From contig CAYGJC010000011.1 in assembly GCA_964350245.1 (NCBI GenBank), positions 1 to 56,424 of the forward strand: 56,424 nt of DNA, read 5' to 3'. How positions within the stretch are numbered: the first letter of the stretch is position 1; each line of letters starts with the position of its first letter. The notes below the pieces were generated by a model. The model saw only the letters and a program-made list of their open reading frames with translations, did not search any database and had not been told where the DNA came from. Of this stretch, positions 15,579 to 24,912 are shown one piece after another. This DNA is from JAJACP01 sp964350245. Lineage in GTDB: Bacteria > Chlamydiota > Chlamydiia > Chlamydiales > JAAKFR01. The position numbers and the translations under genes are program-made.

Positions 15579-18500
15579 ATGTTCGGATTTTTAAAAAAAG
15601 TTTTTGGCACTTCCCAAGAGAGAACGATCAAACGCTTCCGAAAAATGGTAGCCGAGGTCAATCAATGGGAAGAGAAGTATCAACAGCTTTCTGATGAAGA
15701 ATTGCGGGCTAAAACAGCCGAATTTAAAGAACGTTATCAGAAGGGCGAATCCCTCGATCAACTCTTGCCTGAGGCATACGCTGTTGTTAAAAATACCTGC
15801 CGCCGCCTGTGTGGCTCCGATGTCCACGTCTCCGGCTATGATCAAAAATGGGATATGATCCCTTATGATGTGCAAATTATTGGCGCCATCGCCCTACATA
15901 TGGGCTACATTTCTGAAATGCAAACAGGTGAGGGAAAAACACTCACGGCAACCATGCCTCTTTATTTAAATGCTCTTGCCGGCGAATCGGTTCACTTGGT
16001 CACCGTAAACGACTACCTCTGCAGCCGGGATTGCCAATGGGTAGGATCGATTTTGCGTTGGTTAGGACTCACAACGGGCGTCTTGACCAATGATACACCT
16101 CAACACCTGAGAAAAGGAATCTACGAATCTGACGTTGTATATGGAACGGCTTCCGAGTTTGGTTTTGACTACCTGCGCGATAATTCAATGGCCTCAACAG
16201 CTGAAGAGCAAGTCCAGCGGGGCTATTTCTTTGCAATTGTGGATGAGATCGACTCTATTTTAATCGATGAGGCGCGTACACCTCTGATCATCTCGGGGCC
16301 GACACCCAAAAGTCTTCAGATGTATGACCAGCTTAAAAGTGGGGTGGCGACCCTTGTTAAAATGCAGCGTGACTTGTGCAGCCGCTTGGGGAATGAAGCT
16401 CGCAAAGTGCTGGACCCCTACCTCAATGACGCAGAGCTTCCTAAAGATAAAAAAGAACTTGAAAAGCTGCGCGAAGGATGCCGCCGCTTGTGGATGGTGA
16501 GTAAAGGAATGCCCCACAACCGTGTACTCAGGCGTGCGCGTGAAAATCCTGATCTTCGAGCCGAGATTGATAAATGGGATGTCTATTTTCACTCCGATCA
16601 AAATAAAGAAGAGAAAATTGAGACGCTGGCAGAGCTTTTCATGGTCATCGATGAAAAAGGGAGTGAGTTTGAATTAACAGATAAAGGGATTACCTCTTGG
16701 GCAGGACTGACAGGAGGGTCTGTAAATGACTTTGTGATGCTTGACTTAGGTCATGAGTATGCTCAAGTCGATCAAGACACAAGCGCTAGTGAAGAGGAAA
16801 AGCTTGAGAAAAAACTGGCTCTGAACGAGGAAGATGCACATAGAAAAGAGCGTTCTCATAACATTCGGCAACTTCTGCGCGCCCATCTGCTAATGGAAAA
16901 GGATGTGGACTACATTGTAGATGCAGATAAAATCGTCATCATTGACGAGCATACCGGCCGCCCTCAACCAGGAAGACGGTTCTCGGACGGACTCCACCAG
17001 GCGATTGAAGCCAAAGAGGGCGTTGCCATCCAACGCGAGACCCAAACCTATGCCACCATCACACTGCAAAACTACTTCCGCATGTATGATAAGCTCGCCG
17101 GGATGACAGGAACCGCCATTACCGAAGCCAATGAGTTCAAAGAAATCTACAAGCTCGATGTTCTGCAGATTCCCACTTACAAAGAGTGCCAGCGCGCCGA
17201 TTTCAATGATGAAATTTATATGACCGAGCGGGAAAAATATAACGCGATTCTCAAAGAGATCAAAGAAGTACATGGTAAAGGACGCCCGATCTTGATTGGA
17301 ACGGAGACTGTGGAAGTTTCCGAAAAACTCTCTCGCATTTTACGACAAAACCAAATCGAACACACCGTCTTGAATGCCAAGCACCATGCCAGTGAAGCCG
17401 AAATCATTGCTCAAGCGGGGAGCAAAGATGCTGTGACCGTCTCCACTAACATGGCAGGACGTGGAACAGACATTAAGCTCAAAGAAGGTGTCGCTCAACT
17501 AGGGGGGATGCACGTCATTGGAACCACTCGGCACCAGTCGCGCCGTATCGACAGGCAGCTTAGAGGGCGCAGCGCCCGATTGGGTGATCCCGGTTCTTCT
17601 AAATTCTTCATCTCTTTTGAAGATCAGTTAATGCGCCTATTTGCCTCACCTAAACTTAATGCATTGATTCAACGTTTTCGCCCTCCTGAAGGAGAGGCCA
17701 TATCAGCAAATATTTTAAATCGCTCGATCGAAACGGCCCAAAAACGGGTCGAGGGGCGTAATTACACCGTCCGCAAACATACACTCGAGTATGACGATGT
17801 TATGAATAAGCAGCGTCAGGAGATTTACAGTTTCCGCAACGAAATGCTGCGCAGCACCGATCTATTGCCCAACGCTCATGATCTGCTAAGAGAAGTGTGT
17901 GCTATTGAAGCCGCTGAACACTTTCAGTCTCGCTCACAGGAGGGCGGATGGGATCCTGAAGGTTTCCGTCAAAAGCTTATGAGTCAATTTCCAGTGAGTT
18001 TCGAAGAGGGGTATTTTGATAGCGATCACTATACCCTAGAGCAAATCGAACAGATGGCTGCCGATAAAATCATTGAAGCCTTCGAGCACAAATACTCTCT
18101 TGAAAAGGCTAAAGCAGAGCAGGGTAATCCAGAAGTAGACGCAGAAAAACTCGCGCAAAATGGTGTGCGGGCTGTTCTGGTTCATAAAATCGATGAGCTT
18201 TGGCAAGAGCATTTGCTGACAATGGACCATCTGCGCTCAGAGGTAAGCCTACGGACGGTTGCCCAGCGCGATCCGCTTCTTGAATTTAAGCACGAAGCCT
18301 TCCGTCTTTTCCACGAATTGACCCATCGCCTTCATGTTGAGGCGGCACGCAATCTCTTTAAAATCGAGATCTCTTCCATGCACCCAGGCCTCTTCCAGGA
18401 GCTTCTCAATGAGATTAATCTGGAAACCAATCGGATGATGTTTGACGATATGCCAGAGGTCCCTCCCCAAAGCGAAGAGGGAGTTTCTCACGCCGACCGT

Positions 18501-18614
18501 AAACCGGCTAAAATCCCGGCGCTGGCAGAACCAAAAGTGGGGCGTAACGATCCGTGTCCTTGCAAAAGTGGTAAAAAATACAAGCATTGTTGCGGACTAT
18601 CAGAAAAAATTTAG
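15579..18614 (+). CDS. secA: preprotein translocase ATPase SecA
   Basis: SecA pushes unfolded preproteins through SecYEG with ATP. The Walker A is MQTGEGKTLTATMP (near residue 113) and the Walker B region is VDEIDSILIDEARTPLI. Other clear motifs are SGSVNDFVMLDL-type regions, TVSTNMAGRGTDIKL and RQLRGRSARLGDPG. The C-terminus holds the metal-binding SEC-C tail (CPCKSGKKYKHCC) preceded by a linker. Length is 1011 residues, longer than E. coli SecA (901), mainly through insertions after the first nucleotide-binding part, as in other chlamydial SecA proteins. It starts with ATG at 15579 behind its own promoter-like sequence and structured leader. Confidence 0.98.
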   Translation: MFGFLKKVFGTSQERTIKRFRKMVAEVNQWEEKYQQLSDEELRAKTAEFKERYQKGESLDQLLPEAYAVVKNTCRRLCGSDVHVSGYDQKWDMIPYDVQIIGAIALHMGYISEMQTGEGKTLTATMPLYLNALAGESVHLVTVNDYLCSRDCQWVGSILRWLGLTTGVLTNDTPQHLRKGIYESDVVYGTASEFGFDYLRDNSMASTAEEQVQRGYFFAIVDEIDSILIDEARTPLIISGPTPKSLQMYDQLKSGVATLVKMQRDLCSRLGNEARKVLDPYLNDAELPKDKKELEKLREGCRRLWMVSKGMPHNRVLRRARENPDLRAEIDKWDVYFHSDQNKEEKIETLAELFMVIDEKGSEFELTDKGITSWAGLTGGSVNDFVMLDLGHEYAQVDQDTSASEEEKLEKKLALNEEDAHRKERSHNIRQLLRAHLLMEKDVDYIVDADKIVIIDEHTGRPQPGRRFSDGLHQAIEAKEGVAIQRETQTYATITLQNYFRMYDKLAGMTGTAITEANEFKEIYKLDVLQIPTYKECQRADFNDEIYMTEREKYNAILKEIKEVHGKGRPILIGTETVEVSEKLSRILRQNQIEHTVLNAKHHASEAEIIAQAGSKDAVTVSTNMAGRGTDIKLKEGVAQLGGMHVIGTTRHQSRRIDRQLRGRSARLGDPGSSKFFISFEDQLMRLFASPKLNALIQRFRPPEGEAISANILNRSIETAQKRVEGRNYTVRKHTLEYDDVMNKQRQEIYSFRNEMLRSTDLLPNAHDLLREVCAIEAAEHFQSRSQEGGWDPEGFRQKLMSQFPVSFEEGYFDSDHYTLEQIEQMAADKIIEAFEHKYSLEKAKAEQGNPEVDAEKLAQNGVRAVLVHKIDELWQEHLLTMDHLRSEVSLRTVAQRDPLLEFKHEAFRLFHELTHRLHVEAARNLFKIEISSMHPGLFQELLNEINLETNRMMFDDMPEVPPQSEEGVSHADRKPAKIPALAEPKVGRNDPCPCKSGKKYKHCCGLSEKI

Positions 18615-18643
18615 TACTCATTTATAAAAAATAGATGTCAGAC

Positions 18644-18684
18644 ACTAAAGGATTTAAATTCGATTGAATCCACCTACCTTTAGT
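18644..18684 (+). other. inverted repeat downstream of secA
   Basis: ACTAAAGG (18644-18651) and CCTTTAGT (18677-18684) are perfect 8-base arms, with an inner GGATT/AATCC pairing. A-runs rather than T-runs follow on the plus strand, so it is not a classical intrinsic terminator. It may mark the 3' end of the secA mRNA through processing or a factor-dependent stop. Confidence 0.4.
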
Positions 18685-18757
18685 AAAAAAAGACGCTGAA
18701 TTAAAATTAATCTTTTCTTTAAAGAATTCCTTGGCTATTGTGAATTTTCTGTAAACG

Positions 18758-18795
18758 CCCTTGTTGTGTCATTCCTTAAAACGACGCAACAAGGG
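18758..18795 (+). other. 13-bp hairpin before the small secreted Cys-rich gene
   Basis: CCCTTGTTGTGTC (18758-18770) pairs with GACGCAACAAGGG (18783-18795), with one G-U pair and a 12-base loop. It lies 20 bases before AAGGAG, the ribosome binding site of the gene at 18826, and has no T-tract. It is therefore more likely a 5'-UTR structure, for mRNA stability or regulation, than a terminator. Confidence 0.5.
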
Positions 18796-18825
18796 AAATA
18801 AAACTACTCATGACAAGGAGTGCTT

Positions 18826-19104
18826 ATGTTGAAATATGCAAGTTTGTTATTATCTCTATTCGCCCTATTGAGTTTGCCTACCTATGCTGAAGAAACCAGC
18901 GCTAAGAAACACTACTGCTCTCCTGAGCAGGTAGAATTGAATGATGCTGTCATTCTAGTTCATTTAGACAGAAATTTAGTTGAAATTGATACGCTTCTTG
19001 TGGATCAAGGCGGCATTTATTTCAACGAAGATGCGGTGCGTTGCTTTTACTGCAGACGGCCACTCAACCCAAAAAACACATGTGAGTGCCCAACCATTCG
19101 TTAG
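18826..19104 (+). CDS. small secreted protein with C-terminal Cys pairs
   Basis: The ATG at 18826 has AAGGAG five bases upstream, which decides against the in-frame GTG at 18820. The 92-residue product has a signal peptide (MLKYASLLLSLFALLSLPTYA-EET). The mature region carries five Cys: HYCSPEQ, then CFYCRRPL and CECP near the end, a pattern that could bind a metal or form disulfides. A hairpin precedes the gene. The stop overlaps that of the convergent zinc-ribbon membrane protein by four bases. No family was recognised; a periplasmic or envelope location is inferred from the signal peptide. Confidence 0.75.
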   Translation: MLKYASLLLSLFALLSLPTYAEETSAKKHYCSPEQVELNDAVILVHLDRNLVEIDTLLVDQGGIYFNEDAVRCFYCRRPLNPKNTCECPTIR

Positions 19105-19589
19105 CGAAGAGCGCGCCATCCTAGAAAGAGAAGAGGTATGGCACCCATGAAATAGAAGTAGGCAAAGCTTTGGTTCCACTTTAGGGTCAGCACCCCCTCA
19201 GAGGAAAACAAAAGCAAAGCGAGCCCAAAAAGAGCGAACACAACTCCAGGAAGAAGAAGAAGCAGCGCAATCATTTCCCTTCTTGTTGTTGTAGAAATGT
19301 CTTCTTCTTCTGTTTTCAAAGGTTCGCCCTCTTCTCCCAAAGCTGTGTCCCACTCCTCCTCACTAACCGACATATCTTTGTTAAAAAGGTTTGCGTAAGG
19401 AGGAGAAGGGATTCCTTCATGAGAGCCTGGGGAAGGCCCATGGCTCTGAAACGGACTTGCAAACTCGTTATAAGGCATATTTTCCGGTTCTTTTGAGAGG
19501 TTGACACCACAGTAGGGGCACTGCGTCAAGTGAAGCGCCACGCTTCCATCGCAATTCCAGCACAATCTTTTGTCATTTTTTTTTGTCAT
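19101..19589 (-). CDS. zinc-ribbon membrane protein, hypothetical
   Basis: This is a 162-residue protein. Residues 9-27 hold a double CxxC zinc ribbon (CWNCDGSVALHLTQCPYCG). An acidic, Pro-rich linker follows, then two hydrophobic segments near the C-terminus (MIALLLLLPGVVFALFGLAL and FAYFYFMGAIPLLFLGW). It is probably anchored in the inner membrane with the ribbon in the cytoplasm. Position next to lpdA recalls the unnamed Chlamydia gene CT556 (from memory), but identity is not proven. It is divergent from lpdA, with 147 bases between the starts. Confidence 0.75.
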   Translation of the reverse strand: MTKKNDKRLCWNCDGSVALHLTQCPYCGVNLSKEPENMPYNEFASPFQSHGPSPGSHEGIPSPPYANLFNKDMSVSEEEWDTALGEEGEPLKTEEEDISTTTRREMIALLLLLPGVVFALFGLALLLFSSEGVLTLKWNQSFAYFYFMGAIPLLFLGWRALR

Positions 19590-19695
19590 CTGCCACTCCG
19601 AGAACGCACTTTGGATCTAAACTCTAATTTTTACATATGTGCGAAGGAAAATCAAAGATTTATCCCGAATCGCAGAAATAAAATAGCGGATTGCG

Positions 19696-19701
19696 TATAA
19701 T
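19696..19701 (+). promoter_or_regulatory. candidate -10 element TATAAT before lpdA
   Basis: A perfect TATAAT lies 36 bases before the lpdA start, embedded in the small palindrome GGATTGCGTATAATCC (19688-19703). No good -35 is present at the usual distance (CAGAAA at 17 bases). If real, the promoter would need an activator, or could be blocked by a repressor on the palindrome. Confidence 0.35.
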
Positions 19702-19736
19702 CCGGGCTCTACAGAAATATGCGTTTGGTTTAGGGA

Positions 19737-21140
19737 ATGAAAAAACAACTCTTTGATTGTGTCGTAATCGGAAGCGGACCTGGTGGATATGTTGCAGCAA
19801 TCAGGGCCGCCCAGCGGGGACTTAAAACGGCTTTAATTGAAGCAAGAGAGATGGGAGGCACCTGCCTAAACCGGGGCTGCATTCCATCTAAAGCATTGAT
19901 CGCCAATGCTGAAGTTTTACGTAAAATTCAAGAAGCCGATCGTTTTGGCATCTCGATTGACTCATTTTCTTTTGACTACGCTCAAATGAAAGAGAGAAAA
20001 GACAACGTGGTGGGTGGCATCCGTAAAGGGCTAGAGGGTTTGATCAGAAGCAATCAAATCACCGTTTTCCAAGGTTATGGAAAACTGATTTCTCCCCATG
20101 AAGTGGCTGTCACAGGAAAAGACGAACTGGTCTTGGAAGGAAAGTCTATCATCTTGGCCACCGGTTCTGAGCCGCGCGCGCTACCGGGAATCCCTTTTGA
20201 CTACGAGCGCATTCACGACTCGACCTCTCTTTTGAACATTACAAAACTTCCCAAACGCATCGCGATTATTGGTGGGGGTGTGATCGGATGTGAATTTGCC
20301 TGCCTCCACAATGCTTTTGGCGTCGATGTCACCATCCTTGAGCTTCTGCCCACCATTCTTCCCACTGAGGGGAAAAACGTTTCAGACACGCTAGCGGCCT
20401 CGTTCAAAAAGAAAGGAATTAAAATTGAGACCGGAGTTGTTGTAGAGCGAATAGAGCATAAAGAGAGTGGCATTGAGGTGCATCTCTCCGATGGACGAAC
20501 CGTGGAGGCTGATAGTGCGCTCATCTCAACGGGACGCAAATACAATACCGACGCCATTGGACTGGAAAAAGCGGGCGTGATTGTCGAACGCGATGGATCG
20601 ATTCCCACAGATGAAACCTTGCGCACTAATGTGCCCCATATTTTTGCTATTGGAGACATCACAGGAAAATGGATTTTAGCCCACGTTGCCTCACACCAAG
20701 GAATGATTGCTGCAGATAATGCTGCGGGAGTGCCTGCTCACATGAACTACAATGCGGTTCCCGCTGTCATCTTTACCAATCCGGAAGTGGGCACAATCGG
20801 ATTGACTTTGGAAAGAGCCATTGAAGCAGGTTATGATGCCACCACCGGAAAATTTCCTTTTCAAGCCCTGGGGAAATCCCAAGCCACGATCGAAACAGAA
20901 GGGTTTGCTCAAGTGATCATTGATAAACAGACAGGACAAATTTTAGGCGCTCAGGTCGTAGGCTATGGAGCTGCCACCCTAATCGCTGAAATGGCGGTGG
21001 CTATTGGAAACGAACTCACCATTCAATCTATCGGAGAGACCATCCATGCACACCCAACGATTGCTGAAGCATGGATGGAAGCCGCCTTTTTGGCAGATGA
21101 CATGCCTCTACACTTGCCTCCTAAACCTAAAAAATCTTAA
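19737..21140 (+). CDS. lpdA: dihydrolipoamide dehydrogenase (E3)
   Basis: This is the FAD enzyme that reoxidises lipoamide in pyruvate and 2-oxoglutarate dehydrogenase complexes. The N-terminal FAD motif is GSGPGGYVAAIRAAQ, the redox disulfide is GGTCLNRGCIPSKAL, and the NAD motif is IIGGGVIGCEFA. The C-terminal dimer interface carries the catalytic His-Glu pair (HAHPTIAE). Length is 467 residues, as usual. lipA follows after three bases, so lipoylation and the lipoyl-using enzyme are co-expressed. Confidence 0.97.
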   Translation: MKKQLFDCVVIGSGPGGYVAAIRAAQRGLKTALIEAREMGGTCLNRGCIPSKALIANAEVLRKIQEADRFGISIDSFSFDYAQMKERKDNVVGGIRKGLEGLIRSNQITVFQGYGKLISPHEVAVTGKDELVLEGKSIILATGSEPRALPGIPFDYERIHDSTSLLNITKLPKRIAIIGGGVIGCEFACLHNAFGVDVTILELLPTILPTEGKNVSDTLAASFKKKGIKIETGVVVERIEHKESGIEVHLSDGRTVEADSALISTGRKYNTDAIGLEKAGVIVERDGSIPTDETLRTNVPHIFAIGDITGKWILAHVASHQGMIAADNAAGVPAHMNYNAVPAVIFTNPEVGTIGLTLERAIEAGYDATTGKFPFQALGKSQATIETEGFAQVIIDKQTGQILGAQVVGYGAATLIAEMAVAIGNELTIQSIGETIHAHPTIAEAWMEAAFLADDMPLHLPPKPKKS

Positions 21141-21143
21141 ATC

Positions 21144-22082
21144 ATGCGAAAGCTGAATATCTTACCCGACAATCCCGATGAGAAAGAGGCTGGCAAAGCT
21201 GTCGGACCGGGGAGATTCCCCATGTGGCTACATAGAAAGCTGCCTAGTGGAAATGCTCTTTGGAAAACACAAGATGTACTCGCTGAAAACCGTCTTCCCA
21301 CTGTTTGCGAAGAAGCCAAATGCCCCAATCTTCTTGAGTGCTGGTCTAAAAAGACCGCTACTTTTTTGGCAATGGGCAAAACGTGCACGCGCAGCTGCGG
21401 TTTTTGTGATATCGATTTTTCTAAGCAGCCAAAACCTCTAGAGGCCGATGAACCGCAAAGACTCGCCGCTTCCGTTGCTAAGCTCGGCCTAAAACATGTT
21501 GTCATTACCATGGTCGCACGCGACGATATTCCCGATGGAGGAGCTGAGCACCTGGCAGAGATTATTCGGACTGTGCGCGCCAAAAATGCAGGAGTGACCA
21601 TTGAGGTTTTAACCTCAGATTTTCATGGAAGTCTAGAAGCATTGCAGACGGTGTTAAATGAAAAACCCGAAATTTTTAACCACAATATCGAAACGGTCCG
21701 CGCTCTCACACCACGCGTCCGCCATCGTGCCACTTATGAACGCACTCTTTCGCTTCTCCGTGCCGTTCGTGAATATTCCAAGGAGTGCTATGTAAAATCG
21801 GGGCTAATGGTTGGATTGGGGGAGAGTGATGAACAGGTCAGAGAGACGATTCGAGATCTCAAAGAAGCTGGTTGTCAAATTATTACGATTGGCCACTATC
21901 TGCAAGCTAACCGCCACAAACTACGGGTTAAAAATTTTGTTTCACCCGCCCAATTCGACGCGTATGCTCAGTATGGAAAAAGTATTGGTATCGACCACAT
22001 CTATGCTGGTCCTTTTGTCCGTTCCAGCTATAATGCTTCTTCTTTATTCAACGAAGTAGTCACCCATGAGCGATCCAGATAA
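21144..22082 (+). CDS. lipA: lipoyl synthase
   Basis: This radical-SAM enzyme inserts two sulfurs into protein-bound octanoyl groups. The auxiliary cluster motif starts with CEEAKCPNLLEC and the SAM cluster motif is CTRSCGFC. The C-terminal RSSY motif with the third serine ligand is present (FVRSSYNA). Length is 312 residues, normal. The last 17 bases overlap the next gene. Confidence 0.97.
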   Translation: MRKLNILPDNPDEKEAGKAVGPGRFPMWLHRKLPSGNALWKTQDVLAENRLPTVCEEAKCPNLLECWSKKTATFLAMGKTCTRSCGFCDIDFSKQPKPLEADEPQRLAASVAKLGLKHVVITMVARDDIPDGGAEHLAEIIRTVRAKNAGVTIEVLTSDFHGSLEALQTVLNEKPEIFNHNIETVRALTPRVRHRATYERTLSLLRAVREYSKECYVKSGLMVGLGESDEQVRETIRDLKEAGCQIITIGHYLQANRHKLRVKNFVSPAQFDAYAQYGKSIGIDHIYAGPFVRSSYNASSLFNEVVTHERSR

Positions 22083-23091
22083 AAAAAAATCCTACGAGTC
22101 TATTTTTGAAGAACTATCCTTAGATCACTCCACTTCCAATGAGAAAAACGGGCATGCCTTTCCTGGAATTGGTGAGGAAGAAGAAGCTCAGTATTTTGAT
22201 GAGGGGATGGCGAATTTAACCGATGAGCTCGATCATCAGGTGCTGATGCATAGAGACGCCCATTTCGGCGGTGATTTCAAGGTGATGCTCACGTACTATC
22301 AAGAAGACCATCTCGGTGTCTATCCGGAATTTGATCTTGATCGAATTGCCTACTTGGCAGAAGTGGAAATGCAGCTAGGACAAAACCTTGCCCCTATGAT
22401 TTTAACGGCTGCTGAAGCCGAAAAAGTAGCTCAGGCCAGGCGCGCCTATGAAATGCTAAAAGAGATCTATGAGCAGGAAGAAGAAGAGAAAAGCTCCTTT
22501 CCACGACTTTTGGCCGACCTCATCCTGACTGAGAGTGAAGAACCGGAGGAGGAAATAGAGGCCATTGTGGCCCAAGGTTCCCGTATTGTTCCCGAATTGA
22601 TTCACATGGTGCGCTCTGATGAAGCGTACGATCCACTTTATCCTGGTTACGGCTTTGCTCCTTACTTAGCTATCATCTGTATTGGTAAAATCAAAGATCC
22701 GAGCGCCATTATCCCTCTTTTTGAAGCCTTAGGACGCGAGATGGCTTTTGATGAAGAGGTGATTCTTGGGGCATTAAGAGAAATAGGGAATCCTGCCAAA
22801 GCCTTTTTGCTCGACGTTTTAACGGGTAGACCGATCACCAAAGATGTCATCCAAGCTGCCTTCGCTCTGGCTGTGTTTGCCGATCAAGTAGAAGTCGAAC
22901 AGCTATGCTTTGAACAGTTACGCGATAAAGATGTGATGGCGCACCCTCTTCTAAGATCGTACCTTCTCAATAACTGTGAAGGTTTACGCAATACTCCACA
23001 CCAAAAAGCTCTGGAAGAAATGGGGCACAACCCGGACATCCCTGCTGATTTCCAGACTGAAATCCAAAACATGATCCGCTCTTGGAAATAG
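22066..23091 (+). CDS. HEAT-like repeat protein, hypothetical (DUF1186-like)
   Basis: This is a 341-residue soluble acidic protein. The N-terminal third is low in hydrophobic residues. The rest shows helix pairs in the style of HEAT repeats (ELIHMVRSDEAYDP, AIICIGKIKDPSAIIPLFEA, ILGALREIGNPAKAFLLDVL). I think it resembles the DUF1186 group but cannot confirm it. It starts inside the lipA end and precedes sctJ, separated by 94 bases. It may be a scaffold or an adaptor; position between lipA and the T3S genes is only weak evidence for a role in secretion. Confidence 0.75.
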   Translation: MSDPDKKKSYESIFEELSLDHSTSNEKNGHAFPGIGEEEEAQYFDEGMANLTDELDHQVLMHRDAHFGGDFKVMLTYYQEDHLGVYPEFDLDRIAYLAEVEMQLGQNLAPMILTAAEAEKVAQARRAYEMLKEIYEQEEEEKSSFPRLLADLILTESEEPEEEIEAIVAQGSRIVPELIHMVRSDEAYDPLYPGYGFAPYLAIICIGKIKDPSAIIPLFEALGREMAFDEEVILGALREIGNPAKAFLLDVLTGRPITKDVIQAAFALAVFADQVEVEQLCFEQLRDKDVMAHPLLRSYLLNNCEGLRNTPHQKALEEMGHNPDIPADFQTEIQNMIRSWK

Positions 23092-23185
23092 TCCACTTTT
23101 GGGGATTCCTATCCTTGGAATAGCTATCCTGTAAAATAGGGTTGTGCTATCGTCGCGATTTAGGTGAGTTGAAAGGGTAATTTAC

Positions 23186-24067
23186 GTGTATCGTCATCGT
23201 CTTTTATTATGGGTCGCTCTTTTGTTTTTGTGTGCGGGATGCCAAACACAAACCATGATCATCAACGGTCTTCCTGAAAGAGAAGCCAACGAAATCATCG
23301 TCCTCCTTTCTAGCAAAGGGATCGAAGCTGAAAAGGTTCCCGCCACAGCAGCCGTCGGTGCAACTGGAGAGCAAAAGTGGGATATCCGCGTTAAGTCCAG
23401 TCAAATTACAGAGGCACTGGGTATCCTCAACCAAGCGGGTCTTCCACGTCTGAAAGGAACAAGCTTACTAGACCTATTTGGTTCTCAAGGTCTTGTGCCC
23501 TCAGATCTACAAGATCGCATTCGCTACCAAGAGGGCCTTTCCGAACAGATGGCCATGACCATTCGGAAGATGGATGGAATTATTGACGCAAATGTGCAAA
23601 TCACTCTTCCTCATGATGATGAAGAGAGCTCTGAAGAGATGACAGCGTCTGTCTATGTGAAACACCGAGGTATTTTAGATAACCCAAACAGTTTAACGAT
23701 CACCAAAATTAAGCGACTTGTCTCGAGCGCTATTCCGGGTCTGACAGCAGAGAACGTCTCGGTTGTGACAGACCGAGCTTTGTATGCGGATATCTCCCTA
23801 GAGCCCCTTCAGCAGATGCAAGAAGAGCGCCATTTTGCCTCTATTTGGACTGTAGTTGTTGCTAAAGAATCTGTGACCCGCTTTCGACTTATTTTTTATG
23901 CCTTTATCATTCTTCTTTTTGTGCTTGCCTGCGCGCTTGCCTGGATGATCTGGAAATCTCTGCCGATCATTAAAAGCAAAGGGGGCTTCAAGTCCCTTTT
24001 TTACCCTCACCAATATGAGTCAGGGTCAAAAGAAGAGCCTCTTGAAAAAGGAGGAGGTGAGGAGTGA
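23186..24067 (+). CDS. sctJ: type III secretion inner ring lipoprotein SctJ
   Basis: This is a YscJ/PrgK/FliF-type protein that forms the inner-membrane ring of the injectisome. It has a lipoprotein signal (lipobox LCAG-C19), the two periplasmic ring-building domains (RBM1 about 25-85, RBM2 about 110-190 with TASVYVKHRG and IPGLTAENVSVV) and a C-terminal transmembrane helix (about 232-256). It starts with GTG at 23186. It begins the run sctJ-K-L-R-S-T, in which the genes overlap or are a few bases apart. Confidence 0.95.
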   Translation: MYRHRLLLWVALLFLCAGCQTQTMIINGLPEREANEIIVLLSSKGIEAEKVPATAAVGATGEQKWDIRVKSSQITEALGILNQAGLPRLKGTSLLDLFGSQGLVPSDLQDRIRYQEGLSEQMAMTIRKMDGIIDANVQITLPHDDEESSEEMTASVYVKHRGILDNPNSLTITKIKRLVSSAIPGLTAENVSVVTDRALYADISLEPLQQMQEERHFASIWTVVVAKESVTRFRLIFYAFIILLFVLACALAWMIWKSLPIIKSKGGFKSLFYPHQYESGSKEEPLEKGGGEE

Positions 24068-24912
24068 AGCTCCAAGAGAAGGCTCTGCTCCGTGCTCTGT
24101 TGACGCGCGCATCTGGAGGAGACCATCTCCTGCGCTATCTCCCTCAGAAATTGGCAGAGGAGATCGAGGCCTGGCCTTCCGGTTCACCAACAGATTTTTC
24201 CAAACTCCTATCTCAAAAACAATGGGCTCAAACCATCCACTTCTCTTGGTTTCGAGAGCCTCTCAAGGACCTTCAGCCCGAAACACAGCAGATCTTCCTC
24301 TCACTGCTTGATCCAAAAAAAGCGCATTCAGTTGCGCGTATGTTAGGCTTAAACTTCGCTCCACGCCCCTTATCCCCTTTCATCGCTCCTTTTTTAGTTG
24401 ATGAACTGAAAAAGAAAGTCTTCCGAGGAATCGAGGTCATTGATAAAGCGTGCCTACCCCCCTCTGAACTCAATATTCTTCTTTTTTTGGATAAAAACCA
24501 GTTATTCACCTGTATTGACTTGTTAGGTGTTCACGATCTTTCTGCCGATTTGCGTCAAGTTGTGGATAAAGAGCTGCTACAAAAAATTTATAGCGCGCTT
24601 TCGGCAGAACAGCTCCGGTTTCTGCACTATTGTTCAAAGCAGCCAACCAAATGGGTTTCACCAAAATTAGGATTGCGCGCATGGGATGGCACAAAAAAAA
24701 CTCTCCAGCATAGGCTACATGCACGCGGATTGACCCGACTCGCACGCGCGCTCTATAAAGAAGATGAGAGCCTAAAATGGCATCTTCTGCATCAACTCGA
24801 TACGGGTCGAGGAGAGGTCGTAGAAAAGGTGCTCAGACAAAAACAAGATCTGAGCCTTCTACCCTATTTTAAAAACCAAGTGCTCCACATTGTAAAGCGG
24901 TATCAGGCATGA
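24064..24912 (+). CDS. T3S cluster protein, candidate sorting-platform adaptor SctK
   Basis: The 282-residue soluble protein starts with GTG at 24064 in the stop of sctJ (GTGA) and ends in the sctL start (ATGA), so it is tightly coupled to both. The same position is held by CT560 in Chlamydia (from memory). SctK-type proteins link the cytoplasmic sorting platform to the basal body and usually lie between sctJ and sctL; they are poorly conserved. Visible features are Leu-rich helices and the string LRFLHYCSKQPTKWVSPKL. Assignment rests on position and length, not on a motif. Confidence 0.6.
   Translation: MKLQEKALLRALLTRASGGDHLLRYLPQKLAEEIEAWPSGSPTDFSKLLSQKQWAQTIHFSWFREPLKDLQPETQQIFLSLLDPKKAHSVARMLGLNFAPRPLSPFIAPFLVDELKKKVFRGIEVIDKACLPPSELNILLFLDKNQLFTCIDLLGVHDLSADLRQVVDKELLQKIYSALSAEQLRFLHYCSKQPTKWVSPKLGLRAWDGTKKTLQHRLHARGLTRLARALYKEDESLKWHLLHQLDTGRGEVVEKVLRQKQDLSLLPYFKNQVLHIVKRYQA

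Noticed and set aside
23092..23185. Possible promoter for the sctJ operon (TTGGAA and TAAAAT)
   Set aside because: The spacing is only 11 bases, and no other pair of elements is convincing, so no promoter is claimed.
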